From assembly GCF_900099645.1 (NCBI RefSeq), contig NZ_FMTL01000002.1, positions 62,001 to 126,000 of the forward strand: a stretch of DNA of 64,000 bases. The letters are read 5' to 3'. Shown piece by piece: positions 9,216 through 18,078 of this stretch. Position numbers and translations under genes: made by a program. The notes beneath the pieces were generated by a model. It had not been told where the DNA came from. It was given only the letters and a program-made list of their open reading frames with translations, and searched no databases. This DNA comes from Pseudomonas peli. GTDB lineage: Bacteria; Pseudomonadota; Gammaproteobacteria; Pseudomonadales; Pseudomonadaceae. Position 1 is the first letter of the stretch. Each line of letters begins with the position of its first letter.

Positions 9216-9353
9216 GAACCTGTTCAAAGTCTGCTGCGCGTCGGCCCTGCTGCGTTAAAACAGGCTCGGAATGCTCATGTACACCCGTACACTCCGCTTC
9301 CTCGCCTGTTTTTGCCTTGCATGGCTCTAGCTCGCGAGCCTTGGAATAGGTTC
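9216..9353. repeat. 138-bp palindromic intergenic repeat, MITE-like
   Basis: The element begins on the base after the gldG-like TAA. Its ends are imperfect inverted repeats, GAACCTGTTC (9216-9225) and GAATAGGTTC (9344-9353). Inside are nested inverted repeats: AAAACAGGC (9257-9265) with GCCTGTTTT (9304-9312), and TGTAC (9278-9282) with GTACA (9287-9291). It has no coding capacity. Similar palindromic intergenic repeats are, as I recall, spread through Pseudomonas genomes. I saw no second copy in this window. Confidence 0.65.
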
Positions 9354-9371
9354 TAAACCCGTCTGTACCTG

Positions 9372-9403
9372 CAAAGGGCCGCTTGATGCGGCCCTTTGTT
9401 TTT
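9372..9403 (+). terminator. Strong Rho-independent terminator of the Gld-type ABC operon
   Basis: A perfect 11-bp stem (CAAAGGGCCGC, loop TTGAT, GCGGCCCTTTG) is followed by five T. It lies just beyond the palindromic repeat, so the repeat is probably transcribed with the operon. Confidence 0.9.
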
Positions 9404-9503
9404 CTGTCTTCCCGGTCAGATAATGCCCGCGCGCCTATGCGCCAAGCGGATCGCCGTGACCGATCTAACCAGTCCTGTTTCATCCGTTATGAGGATTAAT
9501 TAG

Positions 9504-9692
9504 ATGCCTACCCTCCTGGTCAAAATATTCGAAGGTCGCAGCGATGAGATCAAGCGCGAGTACGCCAAAGCCCTGACCGACGCCTCAACCAAGGTGCTCG
9601 GCTGCGATGCCAGCGCGGTGGATGTGATCTTCGAGGAAGTGAAAAAGGGCGACTGGGCCACTGGTGGCGTGATGTGGTCTGAGCGCGACTAG
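9504..9692 (+). CDS. 4-oxalocrotonate tautomerase family protein
   Basis: 62 aa, the normal size of the family. Mature catalytic Pro-1 follows the initiator Met (MPTLLVKIFEGR). It probably forms a hexamer that tautomerises an enol/keto acid by proton transfer. GAGG precedes the ATG by 9 nt. There are no catechol meta-cleavage genes nearby, so the natural substrate is unknown. It stands alone between a terminator and the cold-shock gene. Confidence 0.85.
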   Translation: MPTLLVKIFEGRSDEIKREYAKALTDASTKVLGCDASAVDVIFEEVKKGDWATGGVMWSERD

Positions 9693-9813
9693 CGTTGAAC
9701 CTGGGGTGGGTTATCCGTTGCACGGTGAGCCCATCCTGTTGCCTGCTTTCTTCTCCGTAAATATCGCTGCATAGCTTGTCCTGTATGGCCTGTAGCCTGC
9801 CGGCAAAAAGACC

Positions 9814-9841
9814 TTTTCAGGCATAAACGCTGTTTTATACT
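9814..9841 (+). promoter_or_regulatory. Candidate sigma70 promoter of the cold-shock gene
   Basis: TTTTCA (9814-9819) and TATACT (9836-9841) are 16 bp apart. Transcription would start near 9848, leaving a leader of about 70 nt before the cold-shock ATG. A long leader is common for cold-shock mRNAs. Confidence 0.45.
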
Positions 9842-9917
9842 CGGCCTTCGGTGATGGCCGGGCACTCGCCTGCAGGCCGCGCCAAACAATAAAAACTGCA
9901 CGCTGGAGATACAGGTA

Positions 9918-10127
9918 ATGGCTGAGCGCGAGACAGGCACCGTCAAGTGGTTCAATGATTCCAAGGGTTATGGCTTTATTCAGCGCGAGAGCGGCGCGGA
10001 CGTGTTCGTGCATTTCCGTGCGATCCGTGGCGAAGGTCATCGCACCCTGCTCGAAGGGCAGAAGGTCGAGTTCGCCGTGACCCAGGGCCAGAAAGGCTTG
10101 CAGGCTGACGACGTGTCCGCCGTTTAA
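9918..10127 (+). CDS. Cold-shock (CspA family) protein
   Basis: 69 aa, a single cold-shock domain of five beta strands. Both RNA-binding motifs are present: RNP1 KGYGFIQ and RNP2 VFVHF. It binds single-stranded RNA/DNA and acts as an RNA chaperone. GGAG lies 9 nt before the ATG. The gene is monocistronic, with its own candidate promoter and a strong terminator. Confidence 0.93.
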   Translation: MAERETGTVKWFNDSKGYGFIQRESGADVFVHFRAIRGEGHRTLLEGQKVEFAVTQGQKGLQADDVSAV

Positions 10128-10144
10128 GCCCTCTCCCGCAGTAG

Positions 10145-10170
10145 AAAAGCCCATCACCGATGGGCTTTTT
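10145..10170 (+). terminator. Rho-independent terminator of the cold-shock gene
   Basis: An 11-bp stem (AAAAGCCCATC, loop ACC, GATGGGCTTTT) runs into T residues, 17 bp past the stop codon. Confidence 0.88.
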
Positions 10171-10262
10171 GCTTTCTGTCCTTTGGTCGTTTTCCCCTAG
10201 GCAAAAATGCGACAATCGCCGCCTTCCTGCTCGTCCCCTTGACCCCATCCCGCGATTACCCG

Positions 10263-13200
10263 ATGACCGACGCCACGCCCGCCGTTGACCAACTGCTGAA
10301 AAATCTCGACCAGACCCTGCTGGGCGACCGTCATCGCCTGCGCCGCCAGTTGCATGAGCTGCGCAAGCAGACGCCGGTGGACGAAGCCAAGCTGGCGCAG
10401 TGGCTGCAGCGTTTCGAGGCGTCCCGTGCCAAGGTCGAGGCGCGCCGGTTGAGCGTGCCACCGATGCGTTACGACGATGCGCTGCCGATTGCCGCCAAGC
10501 GCGATGAAATTAAAGCCGCCATCGCCGCGCACCAAGTGGTGGTTATCGCTGGGGAAACCGGTTCAGGCAAGACCACTCAGTTGCCGAAGATCTGCCTGGA
10601 ACTGGGCCGTGGCATACATGGACTGATCGGCCACACCCAACCACGGCGCCTGGCCGCGCGCAGCGTGGCCACCCGAGTAGCGGAAGAAATTGGCACGCCG
10701 CTGGGCGAGCTGGTCGGCTATCAGGTGCGTTTCGAGGACCAGAGCAACGAGCGCAGCCTGATCAAACTGATGACCGACGGCATCTTGCTGGCCGAAACCC
10801 AGCACGACCGCTATCTGGAAAAGTACGACACGATCATCGTCGACGAAGCCCACGAACGCAGTCTGAACATCGACTTCCTGTTGGGCTTTCTGAAAACCCT
10901 GCTGGTGCGTCGCCCTGACCTGAAGCTGATCATCACCTCGGCGACCATCGACCTGCAGCGCTTCTCCGAGCACTTCGGCGGCGCACCTATTGTTGAGGTG
11001 TCCGGCCGCACCTTCCCGGTGGACACCTGGTACCGGCCGCTGGCGGCTGAGCAGGACGAAGACGGCAACCGCGTCGAGGAAGACCTCTCCGTCGATCAGG
11101 CGATCCTCGCCACCCTGGATGAAATCAGCGCCTTCGAGAAAACCGAAGGCAAGCGACCCGGCGATGTGCTGGTGTTTCTGCCCGGCGAGCGCGAGATTCG
11201 TGATGCCGCCGAGGTGTTGCGTAAGGCCAACCTGCGCCTGACTGAAGTGCTGCCGCTGTATGCGCGCCTGACCCCGGCCGAGCAGCAGAAGATTTTCGCG
11301 CCCATGGGCGCGCGCAAGATCGTCCTGGCCACCAACGTTGCGGAAACCTCGCTCACCGTGCCGGGCATCCGTTATGTGATCGACAGCGGCACGGCGCGCA
11401 TCAGCCGCTACAGCTACCGCGCCAAGGTGCAACGTTTACCGATTGAGGCCATCAGCCAGGCCAGCGCCAACCAGCGTAAGGGCCGCTGCGGGCGGGTCGA
11501 GCCAGGCATCTGCATCCGCCTGTACAGCGAGGAAGACTTCAACGGCCGCCCGGCCTTTACCGACCCGGAAATTCTGCGCACCAACCTGGCGGCGGTGATT
11601 CTGCAGATGCTGCATCTGCGCCTGGGCGAGATCGAGGCCTTCCCCTTTATCGAGCCGCCGGATGGCAAGGCCATCAGCGATGGCTTCAACCTGTTGCAGG
11701 AACTCTCGGCGGTTAACCGCGAAGGTCAACTGACGCCGCTGGGCCGCCAGCTGGCGCGCCTGCCTGTGGATCCACGCTTGGGCCGTATGGTGCTCGAAGG
11801 CGCCAAGCAGGGCAGTCTGGAAGAAATCCTGATTATCGCCAGTGCGCTATCGGTGCAGGATGTGCGCGAGCGCCCGTCCGACCGTCAGCAGGCTGCCGAC
11901 CAGGCCCATGCGCAGTGGAAGGACGTCGATTCCGACTTCGCTGCGTTGATCAACCTGTGGCGCGGTTTCGAGGAACAGCGCCAGACTCTGGGTTCCAGTG
12001 CGCTGCGCAGCTGGTGCCGGAAGAACTTTCTTAACTATCTCAGGCTGCGCGAGTGGCGCGATGCGCATCGTCAGTTGGTACTGATTACCCGTGATTTGCA
12101 GCTTTCGCCTAGTAATAAAGCGCCGGGTAGGAGCGAGCTTGCTCGCGATCAGCAATCTGCAGGTCAAGCCGCGATAGCTGCGGATCGCCAGCTGTCAGCG
12201 GCTCAGAAAGAAAAAGAACTGGCCGAAAAAGATCAAGCCGCCCAACGCGCCAAAGGCTACGCCGCCGTGCACAAGGCGATTCTCGCCGGTTTGCTCAGCC
12301 AGATTGGCCAGAAAACTGAAGACGGCGATTACCTCGGCGCCCGTCAGCGGCGCTTCTGGGTGCACCCATCCTCGGTGATCGGTCGCAAGAAACCCAGCTG
12401 GCTGATGGCCGCCGAGCTGGTGGAAACCACCAAGCTCTTTGCGCGCATGGTGGCGAAGATCGAGCCAGACTGGATTGAGCCGCTGGCCGGTCACCTGATC
12501 AAGAAAAACCACCTGGAACCGCACTGGGAGAAGAAGCGCGGCCAGGTCGTGGCCTATGAACAAATCAGCCTGTACGGCCTGATCGTGGTCGGCCGCCGTG
12601 CGGTGCATTTTGGTCCGATTGATCCCGTGGCCTCGCGCGAGCTGTTTATCCGCGAGGGCTTGGTGGGCGGCGAAATCAACTCGCGCGCCAAGTGCCTGAC
12701 GGCCAACCGTCAGCTTCTGGAAAAACTCGACGAACTGGAAGCCAAGGCACGCCGGCGCGACATTCTCGCCGACGAGGAAACCCTGTTCGCCTACTACGAG
12801 GCGCGCCTGCCGGCGAACATCTACCAGAGCGCCACCTTCGACAGCTGGTACAAGACGGAAAGCGCGAAGAATCCGCAGCTGCTGATCATGCGCGAAGAGG
12901 ATGTGCTCGCCCGCGATGCCAAGGAAGTCACCGCTGCGCAGTACCCGGACACCCTGCGTCTGGGCGAACTGACCCTACCGCTTTCGTATCACTTCGAGCC
13001 TAACCACCCGCGTGACGGCGTGACCCTGCGCGTGCCCGCGCCGTTGTTGCCGCAACTGCCGCCTGAGCGCCTGGAATGGCTGGTGCCGGGTCTGCTGGAG
13101 GCCAAGTGCATGGCCCTGGTGCGCGGCCTGCCCAAGGCGCTACGCAAGAACTTTGTGCCGGTGCCGGATTTTGTCGGCGCCGCCCTGGGCAAGATCAGTT

Positions 13201-14309
13201 TTGCCGACGGCAGCCTGCCCGAGGCCCTGGGCCGCGAGCTGACGCGCATGACCGGTACGCGGGTCAGCGACGAGGCCTGGGCCGAGTCCGCCGCGCAGCT
13301 TGAGGGTCATCTGCGGATGAATATCGAAGTGGTCGACAACCAGGGCAAACCCCTGGGCGAGGGCCGCGACTTGGCCGAGCTGACCGCGCGTTTCAGCGAG
13401 GCCACCCAGGCCGGTCTAGCCCTGCCGAAAACCGCCAAGAGCCAGCAACCGGTAGAGGCTAAGGCCTTTAGCGAAGTGGCGGCGAAGACCCAGCAGCAGG
13501 TTGCGGGTCTGTCCATGACCGTCTACCCGGCGCTGGTGGAAGAAGCGGGTGTGGTCAAGGAAGGGCGCTTCCCGACCCTGGCCGAAGCCGAGTTTCAGCA
13601 TCGCCGTGCCCTGCAGCGTTTGCTGCTGCAGCAACTGAGCGATCAAGCCAAATTCCTGCGCGGCAAGTTGCCGGGTTTGACCGAGCTGGCGCTGCTGTAC
13701 CGTGATATGGGCCGGGTCGATGCGCTGGTTGAGGATATCCTGCTGGCCAGCCTCGACAGCTGCATCCTTGAAGGCAGCGAGCCGCTGCCGCGCGACGGTG
13801 CTGGCTTGGCGGCTCTGGCCGAGCGTAAGCGTGGCGACTGGACCGGCGAGGCCGAACGCCTGGCCAAGCTGACCCTGGAAATCCTCAAGCTCTGGCACAG
13901 CCTGCAGAAACGCTTCAAAGGCAAGATCGACCTGGCTCAGGCCATGGCGCTGAATGACATCAAGCTGCAGCTGAGCAATCTGGTGTATCCCGGTTTCGTC
14001 CGCGAAACCCCGGCGCAGTGGCTCAAAGAAGTGCCGCGCTACCTCAAGGCAATCGAACAACGCTTGGACAAGATCGCCGGCCAGGTGCAGCGCGACCGCG
14101 TGTGGAGCAGCGAGCTGGCGGGTTACTGGGAGCAGTACCAGGCACGCCTGGGCAAACACAGCCAGGAAGGCAAACGCGACCCGCAGCTGGTGCTGTACCG
14201 CTGGCTGCTGGAGGAGTACCGCGTTTCGCTGTTCGCTCAGCAGCTGGGCACCAAGCTGCCAGTCTCCGACAAGCGTCTGAGCAAGCAGTGGAGCAGCGTC
14301 GAAGCTTAA
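10263..14309 (+). CDS. hrpA: ATP-dependent RNA helicase HrpA with in-frame REP insertion
   Basis: 1348 aa from ATG 10263 (an in-frame TTG lies at 10239; neither has a clear SD). It is a DEAH-box helicase: GETGSGKTTQ (about residue 97), DEAH (about 195), SAT (about 225), QRKGRCGR motif VI, then the HrpA-specific C-terminal half. HrpA acts on mRNA and stalled ribosomes. Residues of about 618-665 (RDLQLSPSNKAP through AAQRAKGY) form an insertion; in E. coli HrpA, as I recall it, about a dozen residues join the same flanks. The insertion begins with a Pseudomonas REP translated as GRSELARDQ and ends in a Lys/Glu-rich stretch. The reading frame is intact. Confidence 0.95.
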   Translation: MTDATPAVDQLLKNLDQTLLGDRHRLRRQLHELRKQTPVDEAKLAQWLQRFEASRAKVEARRLSVPPMRYDDALPIAAKRDEIKAAIAAHQVVVIAGETGSGKTTQLPKICLELGRGIHGLIGHTQPRRLAARSVATRVAEEIGTPLGELVGYQVRFEDQSNERSLIKLMTDGILLAETQHDRYLEKYDTIIVDEAHERSLNIDFLLGFLKTLLVRRPDLKLIITSATIDLQRFSEHFGGAPIVEVSGRTFPVDTWYRPLAAEQDEDGNRVEEDLSVDQAILATLDEISAFEKTEGKRPGDVLVFLPGEREIRDAAEVLRKANLRLTEVLPLYARLTPAEQQKIFAPMGARKIVLATNVAETSLTVPGIRYVIDSGTARISRYSYRAKVQRLPIEAISQASANQRKGRCGRVEPGICIRLYSEEDFNGRPAFTDPEILRTNLAAVILQMLHLRLGEIEAFPFIEPPDGKAISDGFNLLQELSAVNREGQLTPLGRQLARLPVDPRLGRMVLEGAKQGSLEEILIIASALSVQDVRERPSDRQQAADQAHAQWKDVDSDFAALINLWRGFEEQRQTLGSSALRSWCRKNFLNYLRLREWRDAHRQLVLITRDLQLSPSNKAPGRSELARDQQSAGQAAIAADRQLSAAQKEKELAEKDQAAQRAKGYAAVHKAILAGLLSQIGQKTEDGDYLGARQRRFWVHPSSVIGRKKPSWLMAAELVETTKLFARMVAKIEPDWIEPLAGHLIKKNHLEPHWEKKRGQVVAYEQISLYGLIVVGRRAVHFGPIDPVASRELFIREGLVGGEINSRAKCLTANRQLLEKLDELEAKARRRDILADEETLFAYYEARLPANIYQSATFDSWYKTESAKNPQLLIMREEDVLARDAKEVTAAQYPDTLRLGELTLPLSYHFEPNHPRDGVTLRVPAPLLPQLPPERLEWLVPGLLEAKCMALVRGLPKALRKNFVPVPDFVGAALGKISFADGSLPEALGRELTRMTGTRVSDEAWAESAAQLEGHLRMNIEVVDNQGKPLGEGRDLAELTARFSEATQAGLALPKTAKSQQPVEAKAFSEVAAKTQQQVAGLSMTVYPALVEEAGVVKEGRFPTLAEAEFQHRRALQRLLLQQLSDQAKFLRGKLPGLTELALLYRDMGRVDALVEDILLASLDSCILEGSEPLPRDGAGLAALAERKRGDWTGEAERLAKLTLEILKLWHSLQKRFKGKIDLAQAMALNDIKLQLSNLVYPGFVRETPAQWLKEVPRYLKAIEQRLDKIAGQVQRDRVWSSELAGYWEQYQARLGKHSQEGKRDPQLVLYRWLLEEYRVSLFAQQLGTKLPVSDKRLSKQWSSVEA
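12127..12149. repeat. REP element inside the hrpA coding sequence
   Basis: GTAGGAGCGAGC at 12127-12138 continues TTGCTCGCGAT. This is the classic Pseudomonas REP, a short imperfect palindrome (GAGCGAGC-TT-GCTCGC) normally found between genes. A weaker inverted repeat, GCGAT (12171-12175) with ATCGC (12184-12188), follows. The reading frame passes through without a stop. Confidence 0.85.
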
Positions 14310-14400
14310 GCGCCCCTCTAGCATTGGCCTGAATCGGCGGCTTGCTTGATCACCGGAAGGTACTGCTAGACTCAGGCCACATCCCGTCGTGCCCGCGTGA

Positions 14401-15210
14401 GTGATGATCTTGATTGCAGTCGATGTACGCCGCTCGTCCTTGCTGCGCCTCCGCTTGTTGTTTGCCCTGTTGCTGCTGGCCTGTTGGCCGGGTCTGGCGG
14501 CAGCCACCTGTGAGAAGACGCTGCGCTGGGACGATGACCCGCCGTTCAGCATGCAAACGGTGGATGGCGCGGTGGTTGGCATCGACGTTGAAATCAATCG
14601 TGCGGCGCTGGCCCGTTTGGGCTGCCAGATCAAACTGCGCAAACTGCCCTGGGCGCGGGCGCTCAAGGAGCTGGAACTAGGCCGTCTGGATATTCTGCCC
14701 GGCGCCTTTCGCCGGCCAGAGCGTGAGGTCTATGCGCATTTCTCCGGCCCGGTGCTGCCGCCCTCGCGCAATATTCTGTTTATGCATGCCCCAGCACTGC
14801 AGCGCTGGCCCATCACTCAGCTGCTGGAGCTGCAGCACAGCGAATTCCGCCTGGGCGCACAGATCAACGTGGTCTACGGCGCAGACTACGCACAACTGAT
14901 GGATGATCCGGCGTTTGCCGCGCGGGTGGTGCAGGTGGCCAACCGCAACAACCTCTGGCGCATGGTCGGCAAGGGCCGTATTGATGGTGTGATTGCCGAC
15001 GAAAACACCGGTGCCTACGAAATCCAGCAACTGGGCCTCAGCGAGCGGATCAAGCCCACGGCTGTGGTGGTGTCCAGCGATGCCGCCGAGATTGCATTCA
15101 GCAAGCGCTCAATCGAGCCTGATTTTGTCCAGGCCTATGCCGATGCGCTGCGCGAATTGGTAGCGGATGGCCGTTATGAGCGGATTGTGCAGCGCTATAT
15201 ACAGCCGTAA
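14401..15210 (+). CDS. Stand-alone periplasmic solute-binding protein (SBP_bac_3-like)
   Basis: 269 aa from GTG 14401, or 268 from ATG 14404. A signal peptide (LLRLRLLFALLLLACWPGLAAA) precedes a family 3 binding domain: WDDDPPFSMQTVDGAVVGIDVEI, LPWARALKELELGRLDILPGAF, DGVIADENTGAYEI, and a C-terminal helix ERIVQRYIQP. No transporter subunits adjoin it. A TAGACT -10-like hexamer lies at 14367-14372. Related in type, not necessarily in ligand, to the genes at 429-1226 and 40653-41381. Ligand unknown. Confidence 0.75.
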   Translation: MMILIAVDVRRSSLLRLRLLFALLLLACWPGLAAATCEKTLRWDDDPPFSMQTVDGAVVGIDVEINRAALARLGCQIKLRKLPWARALKELELGRLDILPGAFRRPEREVYAHFSGPVLPPSRNILFMHAPALQRWPITQLLELQHSEFRLGAQINVVYGADYAQLMDDPAFAARVVQVANRNNLWRMVGKGRIDGVIADENTGAYEIQQLGLSERIKPTAVVVSSDAAEIAFSKRSIEPDFVQAYADALRELVADGRYERIVQRYIQP

Positions 15211-15327
15211 ACGTGACCTGCTGAAAAATAGGCAGCGCTATCGCTATTGATTTAACGGCACTGTTACTTGCTCCGCCGCCTGTGTGATGCTGTGGCAAGA
15301 CAACAATAAATAACAAGGAGCGCAGTT

Positions 15328-16710
15328 ATGTTGGGAGATTTAGGGCTGTTTGTTGGGCTTGCGTTGCTCATCTGGATGGCGTTGCGCGGTGTCAATATTT
15401 TAATTGCCGCGCTGCTGTGTTCGTTGGTGGTGGCGTTAACCAACGAGCTGGAAGCCCCCAAGGCTTTGCTCGAATATTTTCCCTTCGGGCCGTTAGGGGC
15501 GTTCACTTTCGCCGGCAAGTTCTTTGTACTTTTTCTTTGTGGCGCGATCTTCGGCAAAGTCATGGCCGCCAGCCAAGCGGCCAGCAGCATTGCTCAAGCG
15601 ATTACCCGGAGCCTGGGAATTCAACGCACCCTATGGGTAAGTATGGTGGTCTGTGCTCTGCTGACCTATGGCGGTGTGGTGGTGTTCGTGGTGATTTTCA
15701 CCATGTACCCACTGGGCATTACCTTGATGCGCGAGGCCAACTTGCCCAAACGGCTGTTCTGCGCGGCGACGGCTTTGGGTTCTGGCACATTCACCATGAC
15801 CGCATTGCCGGGTTCGCCCTCGATCCACAACGTGATCGCCTCCAGCGCCCTGGGCACCGATCTGTTCGCCGGTGCCTGGCTTGGCCTGCTGGCCAGCGCA
15901 GTGATGATCATCCTGGGTATGGCCTATGTGCAGCGCGAGTGGCGTATGGCCCGTGCCCGGGGCGAGGGCTTTGAGAGCAATGCTCAGGATTTGCGCATGC
16001 AGCAGTTGGCAGGGGAGCCCGGTACAGGCCCGCATTGGGGCATGGCTTTGCTGCCGATTCTCGTGGTGCTGGGCGTCATCATGTTGCCACGTTTGCTGTT
16101 GCTCAGCGGCGGGGTGACGGCGGGTGAGGGCATGCTCGGCCAATTGCTGAACTTCAGTCAGCGCCAGCCCATTATCTGGCCGAGCCTGGCCCTGACAATT
16201 GCCACGCTGACGGCCATTCTGCTGTTCCCGGCGCTACGGCGTAATACCGTGGCGATGCTGGGGCAGGGCGCCGATGACTCCATCATGCCGCTGCTCAATA
16301 CTGCAGCAGTGATCGGCTTTGGTGGCGTGGTCACCCAGACCGCGGGCTTCGGTCAGTTCGTTAACTGGGTACTGTCGGTGGACATGCCGCCGCTGCTGTC
16401 CATTTTCGCCTCGGTCAGCGTGGTGTCAGGCATTGTCGGCTCGTCTTCCGGCGGCCTGCAGATCTTTATGCAAACCCTGGCCCCCAAGTATCTGGAAATG
16501 GGCGTGGAGCCTGAGGTGCTGCACCGTATCGCCACCATTGCCGCTGGCGGCCTGGACTCGCTGCCACATTGCGGCGCGGTGATTGCCATGTTGATGATCA
16601 TGGGGCTGAACCATAAACAGGCTTACAAGGACATCTTTGTGGTGACGGTACTGATCCCCGTGATTGCCGTATTTGTCTGCATCGGCGCATTAGGCCTGAT
16701 GGCTGCTTGA
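15328..16710 (+). CDS. GntP family permease
   Basis: 460 aa with about 12 hydrophobic segments, beginning LGLFVGLALLIWMAL and ending TVLIPVIAVFVCIGALGLM. Family features include ALGSGTFTMTALPGSPSIHN and GGLDSLPHCGAVIAML. The family imports gluconate, beta-hydroxybutyrate or related hydroxy acids with protons across the inner membrane. AAGGAG sits 7 nt before ATG. The gene stands alone, so the substrate cannot be inferred from neighbours. Confidence 0.85.
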   Translation: MLGDLGLFVGLALLIWMALRGVNILIAALLCSLVVALTNELEAPKALLEYFPFGPLGAFTFAGKFFVLFLCGAIFGKVMAASQAASSIAQAITRSLGIQRTLWVSMVVCALLTYGGVVVFVVIFTMYPLGITLMREANLPKRLFCAATALGSGTFTMTALPGSPSIHNVIASSALGTDLFAGAWLGLLASAVMIILGMAYVQREWRMARARGEGFESNAQDLRMQQLAGEPGTGPHWGMALLPILVVLGVIMLPRLLLLSGGVTAGEGMLGQLLNFSQRQPIIWPSLALTIATLTAILLFPALRRNTVAMLGQGADDSIMPLLNTAAVIGFGGVVTQTAGFGQFVNWVLSVDMPPLLSIFASVSVVSGIVGSSSGGLQIFMQTLAPKYLEMGVEPEVLHRIATIAAGGLDSLPHCGAVIAMLMIMGLNHKQAYKDIFVVTVLIPVIAVFVCIGALGLMAA

Positions 16711-16772
16711 TAAGGCCGTTCCCGCACGTGCTCAGCCAATTCCGCTGCCCCGCTGTTGGCTGATGCCCTAAG

Positions 16773-16793
16773 GCGCACGAAGCTGGCGTGCGC
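16773..16793. terminator. Stem-loop between convergent GntP and kinase genes
   Basis: GCGCACG (16773-16779) pairs with CGTGCGC (16787-16793) over a 7-nt loop. It sits between the ends of two convergent genes and could act in both directions, but it lacks a T-run. Confidence 0.4.
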
Positions 16794-16806
16794 CCGATGA
16801 TCGGGG

Positions 16807-18078
16807 TTAGGCGTCCGTATTGAATGCCACCGTAAAACAGCTGCCGCCTTCCTCCAGGTTGCGTACCGAGATCATCCAGCCCTGTTTGCTGCAGATCCGT
16901 TTAACCAGTGAGAGGCCCAGGCCAAGCCCTTCCCCGCGCGCCTCAGCGCCCCGTACAAAAGGCTGAAAAATCTGCTCATGTTGCTCCGGGGCAATGCCCA
17001 TGCCGCTGTCTTCCACGCGAAAACCGCCGGTGGTCAGCACCAGGTGCACAAAGCCTCGCTCGGTGTAATGCAGGGCATTGCGCAGCAGGTTAGCCATGAC
17101 TGTATTGAGCAAAACCGGGTTGTAGAGGCCCGCATCCGGCCCCTCCTGGCGGCATTGAAAGTCCAGGCCCTTTTCAGTGAGCAGCGGTCCCCAGCGATTG
17201 GCTTGTTCCGTCGCCACATCTGCCAGGCTGCTGTTCGCCACAAAGGCACTGGCGTTGGCTTTATCGCGCGCCAGTTGCAGGAAGGTCTGCACCAGGTCGC
17301 GCATTTCTTCACTGGCCCGGCTGATGCGCTCAATCTGCTCGCGCTCACGCGGCGGCAAATGGCCTTCGGCCAATAATTCGCAGGAGGTGGCAATGATCAT
17401 CAAGGGGGTGCGCAGTTCGTGGCTGACATCACTGGTGAACAGCCGCTCGCGCTCCAGCGATTGGCGCACCTGGCCCAGGGTGCTGTCGAAGGCCGCCGCC
17501 AGTTGACCCACTTCATCGTCGGGGTATTCGGGGGCAAGTGGTGGCGCCAGCACATGCAGCTGGTCGCGGTGGCGAACCTGCTGTGCCAGCCGACTCACCG
17601 GGGCCATGACCTTTCGAGCCATGATCAACCCAAGCCCCCAAGCACCGACCACGGTGAGAAGAAAACCCGCTAACACGACGTCGAACAGGGCTTGCTCATG
17701 GGCTTCGAATTCGTGCTGTTCCTGCGCCAGGAGATGGGTCTGGCCATTCATTTTGCGGCTGAAGACGTAGAACGCTTCGGTGCCATCAACCACTTCGGTA
17801 AAGCCGGCCGGCAAATCGGCGAACCGCGCGGGTATCGGGTACTGCGGCTGTTCGGAGCTGAAAAACTGGGTCATGGAGTCGAGCCTGGGCGGGCGCCCAT
17901 GCTGAATATCTTCCTCAAGCACCTTGCCCAGTTCTCGGTTCAACTCCTCGGAAACCAGGTTCTCTTCAATGAAGTGCACCACGGCCACGATGCTCAGCGA
18001 AAACAGGCCGCTGACCAAGGTGGTCATCAGCACGAAGGCAATCAGAATGCGCCTGGAAAAAGGCTGTTTAGACACCAT
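16807..18078 (-). CDS. Two-component sensor histidine kinase
   Basis: 423 aa. Membrane helices flank a short periplasmic sensor of about 100 residues: ILIAFVLMTTLVSGLFSLSI and VVLAGFLLTVVGAWGLGLI. HAMP follows, then HisKA with the phospho-acceptor in FTSDVSHELRTPL, then HATPase_c (NLLRNALHYTE, VEDSGMGI, GLGLGLSLV). The start codon lies inside the response regulator gene (11-bp overlap), so the two are coupled. The divergent envelope operon at 18859 is the likely target. The signal is unknown. Confidence 0.9.
   Translation of the reverse strand: MVSKQPFSRRILIAFVLMTTLVSGLFSLSIVAVVHFIEENLVSEELNRELGKVLEEDIQHGRPPRLDSMTQFFSSEQPQYPIPARFADLPAGFTEVVDGTEAFYVFSRKMNGQTHLLAQEQHEFEAHEQALFDVVLAGFLLTVVGAWGLGLIMARKVMAPVSRLAQQVRHRDQLHVLAPPLAPEYPDDEVGQLAAAFDSTLGQVRQSLERERLFTSDVSHELRTPLMIIATSCELLAEGHLPPREREQIERISRASEEMRDLVQTFLQLARDKANASAFVANSSLADVATEQANRWGPLLTEKGLDFQCRQEGPDAGLYNPVLLNTVMANLLRNALHYTERGFVHLVLTTGGFRVEDSGMGIAPEQHEQIFQPFVRGAEARGEGLGLGLSLVKRICSKQGWMISVRNLEEGGSCFTVAFNTDA

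Noticed and set aside
13416..14666. 416-codon minus-strand open frame
   Set aside because: It is antisense to hrpA and to the start of the next gene, and has no recognisable protein features.
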